This document shows, piece by piece, positions 9,301 to 19,400 of a DNA stretch of 64,000 nucleotides. The notes under the pieces were generated by a model that saw nothing but the letters and a program-made list of their open reading frames with translations, was not told where the DNA came from and made no database searches. Made by a program: the position numbers and the translations under genes. Location: NCBI GenBank assembly GCA_963682055.1, contig OY821741.1, forward strand, positions 22,886,711 through 22,950,710, written 5' to 3'. Source of the stretch: Primula veris (Eukaryota > Streptophyta > Magnoliopsida > Ericales > Primulaceae). Numbering within the stretch: position 1 is the stretch's first letter; each line of letters starts with the position of its first letter.

Positions 9301-11301
9301 TGTCATATGAACGACGTTGATCGTTTTGCCTTGCCGGTTGTCGGATCCTTCGATGGCCAATTGTTTGCCTTTATTCCCAGCTCCTTTGATGAACTTGGCT
9401 AGGTATCCTGCATCGCCCCACTGGTTCATTCTCCATCGCAGGTTACGGCAATGCTCAGTGAGATGGCCGTGATCCTCATGATATGCGCAGAAAAGCTTGG
9501 AATCTCTCTGATTGGGGGGAGTGTTGATCGGTTGCGGTCGGGAATACCAACTTTCCCTGCATATATCCTTGAGGATATCTTCAGCAGACAAGTCGAAAGT
9601 GTATCGCAGCTTGACCGGTCCGAAAGCGTTTCGATGTTCCCTCTCTTGGGGCCGACCTTGTTGAAACGGCTTGGGTGGCATTGGGTAGGTGAGCTGGAGC
9701 GGTTTATGTTCGTTGGTCGGTGTTGGGAATGCGATCTGGAGCGGTTTGGGCTCTAATGCTTGTGGTCGCTCTACCCTGCTATGGACCTCGGGCTCTTTGC
9801 CTTTTCTGGTCGGTTGGAATGCTTCTCCCTGGTTATTCCTAACTCTTTTACGACCCACCTGTGCTTCGCGGACCGACTCTCTTCTCGGTAGAGTTCGGTT
9901 GAGAAAACGCAGTTCGTCGTTTTTATCGGTGAGGTGGGTACAATAGGCTAGCAGGGAATCAGTGGTCGGGAAGTTTTTGCCTATGAACTTCCTTCTCGCC
10001 CAATAGCCATTAGGGATGGAATTGATAAAGTTTTGGATGGATATATTATTGGCATATCGTGGAATCTGGTTTGCTACGTCGATAAAACGTATGCAGTAAT
10101 CGTTGAGCCTTTCATTTGGCATCATCGCCATTTTAAGAAGGGTTTCGATACTAACCTTCTTTTTCCGATGAGCAGCGTATCGGGTGGAGTATGCTCTTAG
10201 CAATTCTGCACAGTCTCTAATGGAGCCCCGTGGTAAGTTGTGATACCATGATGAAGCCTCTTGACCCAAGCTGTTTTTGAAAAATTTGCACATCAGTGCA
10301 TGGTCATCACTCCACAGTTCCATCTTCGTCTTGTGGTGCCTCAGATGGTCGATAGGGCAACTCTTCCCATCATAGAGCCTGAATTCGGGGATGACGAATC
10401 CCATAGGATTGCGGTACCGCGTGATCTGTTCAGGACACGGGGTTTCTTGGCATACGTTCCAAGCCTGTTGGAACGCGTCATCCGTGACTTGGTAGGGGGG
10501 AGGGTATCCTCCCTGATGTGGTGGTGGGCCATATCCTTCCCCGATCCTGTATTCGGGATATCTACCGTCCTTCGTGTTTGTGTGGACACGTTCCATATGA
10601 GTGTTCGGATGGACGATAGTTATTGGGACATTGCCCCCTTGGTGGGGGACTCTTGTATCGGGTCGCCGACCCGCTGCCTCCAGGGCGGCCCTGTAGGCAG
10701 AATCTTCCACTTCATGGCGTGGGTCTTTGTCGGGTTGGATAACTGGCAATACGATGCCGGCCGCTGTCATGGCCGTCATGCATGCCGCCAGCTGAGCTTG
10801 TAGCTGGGCGTAGTTCCTTTCATCGGCTAGCGGAACAACGTGTTGTACCTCCACCGTGGGTGGTGTAATCATCCTAGGAGGATTAGTCGGTAGTCGGGGC
10901 GACTGTCCGAGTACATGATCCTCGGGCATGCCAAACTGATGAGCTTCGTCCGTTTGTAAACGAGCACCGGAGTTGACCGAGGCTGTAGGCAAAGGGACTC
11001 TTGAGCTCGGCCCTGCTTGGGACCCGGTTAAGCGTCTTCGTGCACGCCTTAATACGGGCACGTCTTGTTCGTCCTCCGAGGACGAAGGGTGTTCGTCGAC
11101 AATCCCTTCGATGAAATGTCGGGGTGGTTCGACCGGTTGTTCTTGGTTGACGTAGGAGGTTGTTGGTTGGTTTCCGGATTGGATAGCTTCATATCTGTCG
11201 CGGATGGCGAGTAGATCGTCGAGGTCTTGTTGGCTAATTTGCGTGTTTTGGTTATTGGTTTCTATTATCTCGGGATGGGTTTCCTCTACATTGGTAACCA
11301 T
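6313..11301 (-). CDS. gag-pol polyprotein of copy A (1662 aa open, truncated in integrase)
   Basis: One uninterrupted frame with no gag/pol shift. Approximate residues: gag helical domain 300-440; zinc-knuckle-like CAYHEDHGHLTEHC near 605; aspartic protease LVDQGASCDIMY near 745; reverse transcriptase about 980-1180 with YIDDMVVKS; RNase H about 1260-1370; archaeal-type RNase H about 1395-1530 with IHVDGS, NNEAEYEA, SSDSM and HADALA intact; integrase zinc finger (H-H-C-C, ending QRCDKC) at the end. The first RNase H reads CYLAVSTTAVSAVI, so its first catalytic Asp is missing, as is known for Tat elements with two RNases H. Start ATG 11301 lies about 60 nt after the PBS. Confidence 0.93.
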   Translation of the reverse strand: MVTNVEETHPEIIETNNQNTQISQQDLDDLLAIRDRYEAIQSGNQPTTSYVNQEQPVEPPRHFIEGIVDEHPSSSEDEQDVPVLRRARRRLTGSQAGPSSRVPLPTASVNSGARLQTDEAHQFGMPEDHVLGQSPRLPTNPPRMITPPTVEVQHVVPLADERNYAQLQAQLAACMTAMTAAGIVLPVIQPDKDPRHEVEDSAYRAALEAAGRRPDTRVPHQGGNVPITIVHPNTHMERVHTNTKDGRYPEYRIGEGYGPPPHQGGYPPPYQVTDDAFQQAWNVCQETPCPEQITRYRNPMGFVIPEFRLYDGKSCPIDHLRHHKTKMELWSDDHALMCKFFKNSLGQEASSWYHNLPRGSIRDCAELLRAYSTRYAAHRKKKVSIETLLKMAMMPNERLNDYCIRFIDVANQIPRYANNISIQNFINSIPNGYWARRKFIGKNFPTTDSLLAYCTHLTDKNDELRFLNRTLPRRESVREAQVGRKRVRNNQGEAFQPTRKGKEPEVHSRVERPQALEPKPLQIAFPTPTNEHKPLQLTYPMPPKPFQQGRPQEREHRNAFGPVKLRYTFDLSAEDILKDICRESWYSRPQPINTPPNQRDSKLFCAYHEDHGHLTEHCRNLRWRMNQWGDAGYLAKFIKGAGNKGKQLAIEGSDNRQGKTINVVHMTRPKGQGGERSRQRQLAHFGQVSKASQASTSKRQCTQRRHPPISFSDLDEEGVIYPHGDAINLRVQIGLDTVSRVLVDQGASCDIMYRELFDKMELKQQDLQPTDVTLIGFISETTKPLGKIVLSVTTGSVSVPVEFLVVNDHSGHNAILGRPWLHAMKSIPSTYHQKVKYPNDRGEIETARGCQEDSRRCEEITATLQKQRSMVEQPTSTKKLINQISKAERVVEEQVGETLRKVYIPDMDEEHYFLLGDNLPKQESEELKAFLLNNTDKFAWSPKDMPGLDPNTACHHLSVNTEYKPIAQRSRKVSVQHRAAIIAEVQKLLEAGAIREVYYPKWLSNPVVVPKKNGKERVCIDFTNFNKACPRDHFPLPRIDQLVDATAGAERMTFLDAYSGYHQIPLAREDQEKTSFISPLGNYCYTVMSFGLRNAGATYQRMITRVCRDHIRKTMEVYIDDMVVKSERATSHLQDIRDVFRTLGEHKLKLNASKCAFGVSKGKFLGHMVSRRGIEANPDQITALRNLAAPKNKKQVQELTGMMAALSRFISRSADKGRPFFESLKKDRKFVWDPECEVSFNNLKEYLRTLPLLVRPNKGDILACYLAVSTTAVSAVILREEGREQFPIYFVSKTLVEAETRYLPLEKLCLALVVATRKFPHYFIAHQVRVYTKFHIKESLRRTDISGRVAAWEVELSQFHIEFAPRHAIKGQLLADFVAEFTEGYDEPLALSPQSHWQIHVDGSATKDGSGAGIVLKSREGAIIEKSIKLGFRATNNEAEYEAMINGMLIARSLGCSHLIASSDSMLIVNQAIGEYQAKDDRIILYQEKVQSLMASFEQCELVRINRTENAHADALATLASTLTLTDTRSITVELLPTPNIIKRVGRVTSIQYELGWMEDMTHYLRSGTLPADKIKALKITRKAPRFWLSEDDKLYKSSYWGPHLLCVPTELQLPVLEEIHEGSCGAHIKGRSLANKAVTQGYWWPYIKRDADAYVQRCDKC

Positions 11302-11358
11302 TGTCGCTCGTCTGGCAGAGTATTGGTATTCGAATTCTAAACTAGTTGGGAACTAGAT

Positions 11359-11378
11359 GATTCCCGGAGACGGCGCCA
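11359..11378 (-). promoter_or_regulatory. primer binding site, copy A
   Basis: Read on the minus strand two bases after the LTR: TGGCGCCGTCTCCGGGAATC. It matches the 3' end of plant tRNA-Asp(GUC) at 17 of 20 positions as I recall that tRNA. Reverse transcription would start here. Confidence 0.7.
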
Positions 11379-11380
11379 TT

Positions 11381-11948
11381 TGATAAAGCCATAACTTTGG
11401 TCGGTCGCGTTAGGCTTTTCAACAGTGATATAATAGTAAATCAACCGTGAATAAAGGACACTTCCTGATCTTTATTATTGCTCGGATTATTATCCTTGTT
11501 CGGACTATTACACTTGCTCGGACTAGTATTTCGGTTCGACAATTGTGCTCGATATGACTATTTAATCTCTCGTCTTGATCTTTCTCCCCTTTTATTCGGT
11601 GCTCGGCTGTCTTTTCTCGGTTTATTTCTCAAAGTGGTGTGCGTCGGTTAGTTTCTCTCTTTTCTCAACTTCTCTCTATATTTTTTGGATAGATTTTCTG
11701 GTCCTTTTCTAGGAGGGGTAGTTGGCTATTTATAGGCAACTGCGCCTTCTAGGATATTGACAAATGTCTTCATCCCAGGGATTTTTCAGACATGAGTCCC
11801 CATTTGATTGGGCTTGGGCTTTTAATAGTAACACCTCAATTCCTATAAAAAGTATGAGACGACCCATTTAAGCGTTGGATACCCATTTATAAAGTGGGTT
11901 GATTATTACCCAAATAGAATATTCGGGTCTAATTTTTATGTTCTATCA
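11381..11948 (-). repeat. 5' LTR of copy A
   Basis: 568 bp, plus strand TGATAAAGCC...TTCTATCA, so TG...CA at the ends. A minus-strand TATA box (CCTATAAATAGCC) lies near 11725-11737. Near the U3 end it has the palindrome CCCAAATA-GAA-TATTCGGG, one mismatch from the copy B form. The next five bases, GTTAT (11949-11953), are the expected target duplication, but the partner is outside the window. Confidence 0.9.
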
Positions 11949-12341
11949 GTTATTGTTTCTAAAAACCATCACAATACGTAGTGAAACAAATCATAATTGA
12001 TAGAAATGTCGATAAAACCCGATTCATTAAAAAATGATTTTATTTGATAATATTGGACGGAAATTTTATTATGAGCTCTGCAAAATCCGACCATCAAATT
12101 CCTACATTAGCTTGTACATAGCACGCTCCTTTGGGAGAAAGATTATCACTCATATTCATAAAATATTATTTTAAGTGTAGAGAGAAAAAAGATTAGCGTC
12201 TGCATTAGAAAAAGAACGTTCACACTCTATTTTGAAATACAATGATAAAACCGGGACATAAATAGTTTGTTTCTCAATATTAGAGTTTTTATTAGTGGAC
12301 ATACCCATTCTCTCATTTACTCGGTATAATTCTGTTTTATA
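11949..12341. other. AT-rich flank, nothing recognised
   Basis: No long frame, RNA gene or repeat boundary was seen. It is probably older intergenic DNA into which copy A inserted. Confidence 0.5.
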
Positions 12342-12566
12342 CTCTCTCGGTCACTAAATAAACGCCATAATTCGAAAGTTGTGATATTTAAGTATTTGAA
12401 ATATTTTATTTAAAATTAAAAAAAAAAGTATCATAGAATTGAAATTTTCAAACAAAAATTATTTTTTAATTAATATATGAGTGTATAAGTATAAATTTGA
12501 CATCATTTGAAAAAATATTTTTTAATATTTTTTTACTAAAACAGATAAACGTACACTTTAGGAGGG
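12342..12566. mobile_element. Stowaway-like MITE
   Basis: About 225 bp, flanked by TA on both sides. The left end reads CTCTCTCGGTCACTAAATAAACG. The right end, reversed, reads CCCTCCTAAAGTGTACGTTTATC. Both resemble the CTCCCTCCGTCCC-type ends of plant Stowaway elements. It is AT-rich and non-coding. The termini are imperfect, so the element is old. Confidence 0.5.
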
Positions 12567-12868
12567 TATCAAGTATCAACAGGAAATCAGGTCAATTAAT
12601 ATAACTCTTAACATCCTAAATCATGAGCTTGATTTTCGGAAAGTTTTGGCATCAATAGTCAATACAATACCGGAGTTAAATGTTGCATTTCAATAAGTTA
12701 ATAAATTAAAGAGAGATTTCAAGCAAAAGAAACAACAGGGAGGATGGATTTTTGCATTGAAATTTATTTGTTTCCACGTAATTTTTTTTTACGATCCGTA
12801 AGTCAAAATTACGATTTGACTGTGAAATTACCAAATTACCCATGCGCTGAAATTTTCAAATTTTACAG

Positions 12869-12982
12869 TGGACCGATCGATCGGCTGTCAGCTCCGATCG
12901 ATCGGTCTGTGTACATTCTGTAAAATTTTACAGAATGTTGAGACGATCGATCGGAGTTGACAGCCGATCGATCGGCTAAGTG
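12869..12982. repeat. long imperfect palindrome inside the MULE left end
   Basis: Two arms of about 55 nt meet at 12925/12926. The inner 13 bp pair perfectly (ACATTCTGTAAAA with its complement), then 6-8 nt mismatch. The outer 34 bp pair with one mismatch and contain two GATCGATCGG blocks. Transcribed through, it would form a stable hairpin. Confidence 0.85.
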
Positions 12983-13117
12983 CTGTTTTAATAAAAACAC
13001 TCTCACTCTCACTCTCACTCTCCCACTCTCTTACTTAAAAAAAAAAACCCAAATCAAAATATTCATCAAATTCGTTTTAAACCGATTATTTATTCCGATT
13101 AAACCAAACTCTTTCTA

Positions 13118-13575
13118 TGGCGGAACATGACGACAACCACTATTGAGACTATAATTACGTTGCTTCTTCAACTAGCTCAAATGTGGAACTAACCGATTAT
13201 ACACAATATTTTGATGTTGATGATTTGTATTTGGATAGTAGGGGGATGATATGGTTAAAGATCTTTCTGACATGACTGGAAATTGGGGTTTTATTCTTTT
13301 TATTCGTAGATCAGGATGTGTTTTCGGTACAAGAGTACCGTATGTTGAGATATGTTGTGATAGGTCGGCTGTTTACCAGCAAAAGAAGGTGTCTTCCACT
13401 GAGTCAGGTATGAAAAAAACAGGCTGTCCATTTTCTATTAAGGTTTTTTAATTAATGATGAATGGAGGTGTCGTGTGGAAAATGAAAACCATCATCATAA
13501 ACCCCCACTTACCTGCAACGGCAAGCACGATGTGCTCGTTTATCCAAACCCGAAAAGGAATTGTGTATGTCATTA
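13118..13575 (+). pseudogene. FAR1-type DNA-binding domain remnant of the MULE
   Basis: It starts near ATG 13118 and has an early stop plus at least two frame changes. The readable part around 13330-13540 has the FAR1/WRKY-GCM1 finger pattern: VEICCDRSAVYQQKKVSSTE, then KKTGCPF, then in another frame EWRCRVENENHHHKPPLTCN with the C and H ligands. In intact MULEs this domain sits at the transposase N terminus. The transposase that should follow is missing. Confidence 0.65.
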
Positions 13576-13649
13576 AGGCAAAGTACTTGTAGTATTGGTT
13601 TTCTGTATGTGATTTTCTAATTGCATCTTATTATAATATACCACTTGTA

Positions 13650-13976
13650 GTATTCGAATTAGCCAATACTAGTCGGGGTGTAGTTTTTCGGAACACCACC
13701 TATTTACCTCTTTACACTGCGCCTCCTAAACTGACACATTACATCCATGTTGTAATGGTGTTTGTCAACGGATGTCATTATGCTGAAGTTGTGCCTAAAG
13801 ATGAGAATTTCCCGATGCCAGCAATTATAGTTCGGTGGGAAGAAGAACACACTGCAGATGCTGATCCGTGAAAACAAATATTTCGATCAAATTTCAACTT
13901 TTACAGAGCATTGCAAAGGCAAGCTGGAAAAGAAGTCGATACTGAAAGCATATACAACTTAGACAATGAATATTAG
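13650..13976 (+). pseudogene. OTU-like protease remnant of the MULE
   Basis: One frame reads TTYLPLYTAPP, IHVVMVFVNGCHYAEV and MPAIIVRWEEEH. This pattern (Leu-Pro-Leu...Pro-Pro, Val-Asn-Gly-x-His) fits the OTU-like domain carried downstream of the transposase in Kaonashi-type MULEs. A stop interrupts it near 13869, and the frame ends at 13976. It is identified by pattern only, so another MULE accessory domain is possible. Confidence 0.45.
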
Positions 13977-14379
13977 TTTTTCATTATACTATTTTTTCAT
14001 TTTTTTGTAACTGGTTGTAATGAGACCGAAGTTAAATGATGTAATGTTTCATATTCTGAATAGTGTGTAGTTATAAATCAATTATTTTTGTTATTTATGT
14101 GATTCATTATCGTTTTTATATGTCGTATTACTAGTTGAGTAAAAATACTATAAATCAGTTATTTTTGTAAATGCTGCAACGGTCGTAAAACTCTCATTTT
14201 CGAGTTTTATTTAAACGCCATACTTGTGAATAAAAAATTCTCCAATAATTTACATCTAATACCAACAAACAACACCGACAAGAGTATAAATCAAGATACG
14301 AGAGATTGGTAAGTAAATGTCGAGCTAAAAATTCGCCATAGTTTCGCTTAAAATTGGATATCGCCATACAAAAATTACA

Positions 14380-14475
14380 TGTACCTGTAAACCAACAAAT
14401 AACACCAACACATAACCAACACCAACCCCAACACCAACACACAACACCGACAACCAACACCAATCAACACATACC
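14380..14475. repeat. ACCAACAC-type simple repeat
   Basis: Imperfect low-complexity repeat of ACCAACACC / ACAACACCGAC units inside the MULE. No coding sense is evident. Confidence 0.7.
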
Positions 14476-14644
14476 CAATCGTAAAAACGATAAAAAATAA
14501 GATAAAATGATGAAGAAAAATAAACATTAACATTTATAATACAACGAGTCCCAAAATACTCACGGTTTAACAAAATAAATAAAATAAAATTACACATTCT
14601 GCGAAACATAGAAAAATTACATCGAAACATAAGAAAATTAAAAT

Positions 14645-15729
14645 GCTAGTCATGTTTCGAAGTAACATCATCGTCGGTATCATCATAGAGTGGCCGACGA
14701 TAGTTCGGAAAATATGCACGATATTATTTATACTCTTCTTCACTACATGCATGGATTTTTCCGTAATCCTCACCCTTGCTCATTCTATACTTGTTGACGA
14801 TGCATATGATGAAATTCATAATCCATCGTCATTTTGTCCGCATGAAAATTTCCAGTCATGGGCGCCCAAGGAGGGTTACGAGGAAAGGAGAAACGAGCAT
14901 TTTTGGTATTATGAAGATGCGAGTCTTCAATAGGAGGAAGAGATGAGGATCCCGCTATTTCTTTGCCATTTTGTTGACGCGAGAACAAGGGAATGGTGTC
15001 GGAAGGAGCACCCTCGGATTCCGTATTAGGACCTAGAGAAGGATCATGGGGTTTCAAAACGGGTTCGATAGGGATTGCCTTAGGGCATACATAGGGCTCT
15101 AGATGAAGAGAGAGAGGTGCAAAAAATTCACCGGTAACTACTTGGCCATACCAAGTTAGAATATTATTACCGATGACACGAATTTTCATTTGCGAAAGAT
15201 TTTTTGACTCAAGAACACTAATCGACTCGAGTTTAACGCCTTTGCACTTGATATTAAAAGAATTGAGAATTCCAATAATAAGAGAGCCATACGGAAGAGA
15301 GTGATTGTGGAGTTTTTGGCTTCTCTCCTTGTTTTAAGAATTAGGGTGGCGGTATCCAATTTAATTTTGTTTTGAATACGAGCTAGAATAACAATGTTAT
15401 CTTCCGTAACATCGGTGAAATTTGAGCTATGTGGGGAAAAAAATTTAGAGACAACAAAAAAGGCGATTTTGTTTCGAAAGTGGAAACCATTAGCTTTTGG
15501 CTCTCCACGATGATCGCGGTGAAACACGGATTGACGAAATTCAAACATGTTTGAAAAATTACACCTATTTAAGACTTCCTCGACTTTTGATACGCCACTA
15601 GACTCTAAATCTAAGAGGTCGCGTAGTTGAGAGGCGGAAAAAACTATTTTTTTTATTGACATTGGTTGAAAGTTCGAGCTCATTATTGTCATTCATATAA
15701 ACAATAAAATTTTGATAAAATTGATAAGT

Positions 15730-15776
<47 letters not shown>

Positions 15777-15995
15777 TTAGATAAAGAAATCAAGTTTTTC
15801 CAATTTTGGAAACCGATGTTCTCTTCAACAAGCGAAAATTTGAGAAGGAAACTTGCATAATCTAAAAAGACACGATTGACAATTGTTCTATTCGATATAC
15901 AATTATCGGCTTTAGAAGACTTACCCAAATGAGAAGCGGAGGAGCCGATATATTTAAAAGTCGCATTCGAAGAGCTTTTCTCTCGAACTATTTTA
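14645..15995 (-). pseudogene. transposon-associated protein (Transposase_32-like) pseudogene in the MULE
   Basis: Three adjacent minus-strand frames (15995-15731, 15692-15186, 15189-14645) appear to be one old gene broken by a TA microsatellite, frameshifts and stops. The middle part has the pattern of the 'putative plant transposon protein' family: FFVVSKFFSPHSSNFTDVTE, then RIQNKIKLDTATLI. The last part ends in an acidic tail (LYDDTDDDVTSKHD) with stop at 14645. Its presence inside the inverted repeats suggests capture by, or insertion into, the MULE. Confidence 0.5.
15736..15774. repeat. (AT)n microsatellite
   Basis: Uninterrupted AT dinucleotides that split the minus-strand pseudogene reading frame. 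Confidence 0.95.
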
Positions 15996-16426
15996 TTGAA
16001 TTTAAAAAATTAGGGTTTTTGAGAAATTAGACTTTTTTTTTTTTAAATAGGAATTGATTTGGGGCAAATCAATGGATTTTAGGTTAAATTGATTTGAAAT
16101 ATATGTATTAAAGTGATAAAAATAGAGAGTTATAACAAAAATAAAGTGATAACATACGAGAGAGATGCGTGTATATATGTGTATGTATGCATGTCTATTT
16201 TGTATAATTTTACAGAATGTACACATCGATTGGTTCACTATAAAATTTGAAAATTTCAGTGCACAGGTACTTTGTTAATTTCATAATGAAATCATAATTT
16301 TGACTTATGATTAAAAAAAAAAAAAAAACTAGATTCGAAAAAAATAAAATTAAAAAGATAAATTGCACTGGAAAAATCCAGCAAGAACCACAAACTACTC
16401 TCTCTCTCTCTCACACACAGTTGAGT

Positions 16427-19400
16427 ATGGCGGGTGTAGTCTCTCACTTGTGTTATATTAATAAAAATAATAATAATAATAATAATAATAATCCAACAAC
16501 AAGTCTTTGGTGTAACACAACAAAACCATCACGACTGTTACAAACTCACAAACATTTATATCCCACCATTTCTGCTTCTAAAACCAACCCAATAAGGTTA
16601 CTCCCTCCCTCTCTCTCTCATTTCTTTTTTTATTTATTTTTATTTTTATTTTTATTTTTAATTTTTATGAAATAGCTACTGTTAGATATAACTTCTTCCT
16701 TTAAAACGATATTTGATTATCTCAACTCCTATAACATTTATTTATTTTTTATGGACTCAAGTCAAGGGCCCCCACTACAAAAAATATGTCCAAATAGCGA
16801 CACTAATTGTGACCTTGTGTGACTAGATTACTAGCGATATTTTAGCAAATGTGTGAAAGATTTGTGACAACTTTTTCCGACATTTTTTGTGACATCTTTC
16901 GACTCTCAAAAGTTATTTTGTAATGCCCTCCCTTGCTCCGGAACTGGAATGAAAAAAATATGTTTTTTCGGTTTTTTAGGTACATACATGTAACCTTTTC
17001 AAATATATCATGACTCTATGTAAATATATCAGATTTACGGTAAAAGTCTAGTGGGTATGTCTAGAGGTCTTGAGTCCAAATCTTTTTACGTACCAAATAT
17101 TTATTTTTAAAGTTTTATATTGCTTAGTATAAAAGGATACACTATTTTTTTTTTTTTTTGGTGATTTCTTTTAATCTTTGTATTCCGATGGATTTATGTA
17201 CACATGAGGCGCAAACCCTAATTATTATTAAGTCCAACAATACTACGGAGTAAAAGATAACAAATGGGTCTTATGCCAAATAAACCATAAAATAAGAAAT
17301 AGTATTTAATAAAAAAATTAGGTGAAGCTTTGGCAGGGCAGGCCTGATCATAAGGGGCATGTGTGGCGCGAGTACGCAAATTGACCTTGTCCTCAAGGTC
17401 CTTTTTTTAGTATGATTATGTAGTGAAAGGACACTCATGGTTTTGAGATAAGCGGTCACGACCAGTCCGGTTCTGGCTCTCCGTCATTTTGATACTGAGT
17501 TTCTTACTGGGAATGCATGTTTGTATTGAATTAAGCAGCATGATGAGTGACAAAATAATACTATCAGTGGTTTTTAAGCATGCTTGCCTTTGGTTTTGGT
17601 TCCTGCAGCTTTATACCCTTCTCTGTTCTCTCATTGTTTTTTAGGCTTGACAAATAAGTTTAACATGTAGTAGTAATTGGCACAGAACAGCTAGTGTCAT
17701 CCTTAGAGATGCCCCATCTGGATATACAAGTGTAACTAAAATATGTTGAAAATATCTCCAAATTGTCCCATTATCAGGCTAGCTATAAGCTTTCGTTAAA
17801 GTTAGTATTGATAAATTGGCTCGCTGTTTTTCACAAGCGCCAACCTGCTCAGTAAAAATAAAAAACCACAATTTCTCTCACCTTGTTTCTAGACTCATCG
17901 GTTGACAGAGTGGGGGTCGTTCTTTCCCAACATGAGTGGCCCATGGCTTTTATTTGTAAGGTGATTTGGGCCAGTAAGAAGGGATGGTCAACCTACACCA
18001 ATGAAATGTCGGCGATTTGGCGTTGGAGACCTTATTTAGTGGGCCGCCGCTTCACCATCGGACCAATCACCAGCCACTGTGCCACCTTCTTGAGAACCGT
18101 ATAATTACAGAGGAACAACAGAAATGGTCCAAATGGATCACAAACTTGGCGAGGCTGGACTATGAAATGGTTTATAAGCCGGGACATGAGAATCGTGTAA
18201 AGTTGCATAAAAAAAAGGCTCACAGAGAAGATGTTGCTGAAGAGGAGAGGAATGATTGTAGCCGCCCAGGGCCACTATAGGCCGGCGACATATAATGATA
18301 TTTTCAAAGAGTAGACAGATTTCGCGTAACAAAACCCAAATAGACTGAATTTTGCAACTTACAGAAAACCCAGTTGAAATTCTTCACAATATAGATTCTA
18401 ATTTAGAAAACAAAATAAGAAGATGTGAAAAATAGAGTAATGGATGTCACCTAAAGAGTTCAAAGAGTGGACAAATATTGCTCTCTCTTTGTATCGTATA
18501 TGACGTATTTTTATGCATAGTTGTTTTTTGTACGTATTCAAATGTAACATTTCTATAAACTCGGTGTTAAATTCTATTAAATATAAGTATTGGACCAAAT
18601 CAGAAACTTTTAAATAACTTCCATCCTCTTCAATTGACGGTGGTACCTCCATTGTGAATTGACTCAGTTGTTAACTTTAGTAGTCAGGAATCTAAAATGT
18701 TATCAGCGGGTAGTTCAATACACTAAATTTAGCGGGTAGTTCAATACACTAAATTTATTTTTTCCCTCTGCACTACGAGTAGTGAACTTTGGTGGGGGAA
18801 ATGAAGGTCATACGCTATTCCCGTGGTATTTCTAATACTATCGGAAGCAATGCTGAATATGGAAGTCGAACTATAAATGGAGGTCATACTGATTTTTTTA
18901 ATGTTTGGGGAGCTAATTAGCCCAAAAATGGAAAGTAATAAATTTCAGAAAAATATTGTTAAGTTCTGAGATAAGGATGGTTTGCGCTTGGTCCGCTCCA
19001 ACCTGGCACGCTTTGCTAGTCTTATCCCCCCCTTCAAGAGTGCTGTAAAATTTGTACGGGAGTATGTATTTTTTTACAAGTATCATTTATACTTTATGGA
19101 TACACAGAAATAGTGAAATTTCGGGAAGGCAATAGCAATGTGAAAGCACTAATATATAAATTTATATCTATTCTCCCTGTTTATTTCTAGGGATGTATGA
19201 TATGTACATCATGTTTTCGAAGATACCTAAAGAATAAGATTTTCGAGTTTCCTCTTTCCAATAAATTTTACATGTTAGACTCAGTATACTAAACGGTTTC
19301 TTATTTGCTTTCTTTATTTCATGTGTAATCATTTAATTGTACAAGTACCATTAACCCTTATTAAATATAAGAAATTGGTTGAACAGGGCCAAAGGTAAGG

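Larger units (their letters stand above)
1..11948 (-). mobile_element. Ty3/gypsy Tat-lineage LTR retrotransposon, copy A (3' end outside window)
   Basis: Read on the minus strand the order is 5' LTR (11948-11381), PBS, gag-pol (11301-5384), a hairpin repeat array (5280-4578), then a cluster of genes in the opposite (plus) orientation down to position 1. The sequence from position 1 aligns with copy B from about 50077. About 5 kb carrying the small antisense genes and the 3' LTR should therefore lie left of the window. Tat assignment rests on a second, archaeal-type RNase H after the usual one, on antisense ORFs between pol and the 3' LTR, and on the absence of a chromodomain. Copy A is a separate insertion from copy B: the LTRs differ at many sites and the flanks differ. 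Confidence 0.93.
12781..16325 (+). mobile_element. decayed Mutator-like element (MULE) with long terminal inverted repeats
   Basis: The left end (about 12788-12935) and the right end (about 16200-16315, reversed) share a roughly 120-bp diverged inverted repeat. Common blocks are TAAGTCAAAATTA, CTGAAATTTTCAAATTTTA and GTGTACATTCTGTAAAAT. Inside are a FAR1-type finger and an OTU-like remnant on the plus strand and a transposon-associated pseudogene on the minus strand. No MULE transposase core was seen, so it is internally deleted. The combination recalls Kaonashi-type MULEs. Its right end lies about 100 bp before the start codon of the host gene at 16427. A 9-bp target duplication was not identified. 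Confidence 0.65.

Noticed and set aside
10261..10803. 180-codon plus-strand frame opposite gag (also at 59874-60416)
   Set aside because: It is antisense to conserved gag codons, has no start context or domain, and exists because gag is conserved between A and B.
11091..11327. Small plus-strand frame in LTR sequence (similar at 45127 and 61091)
   Set aside because: The LTR-located frames have no conserved start between copies and lie on the antisense strand of the U3/R region.
16307..16675. Starting the host gene at ATG 16307
   Set aside because: That start lies in the MULE terminal repeat and poly-A and would add Lys-rich sequence. ATG 16427 gives a normal transit peptide.
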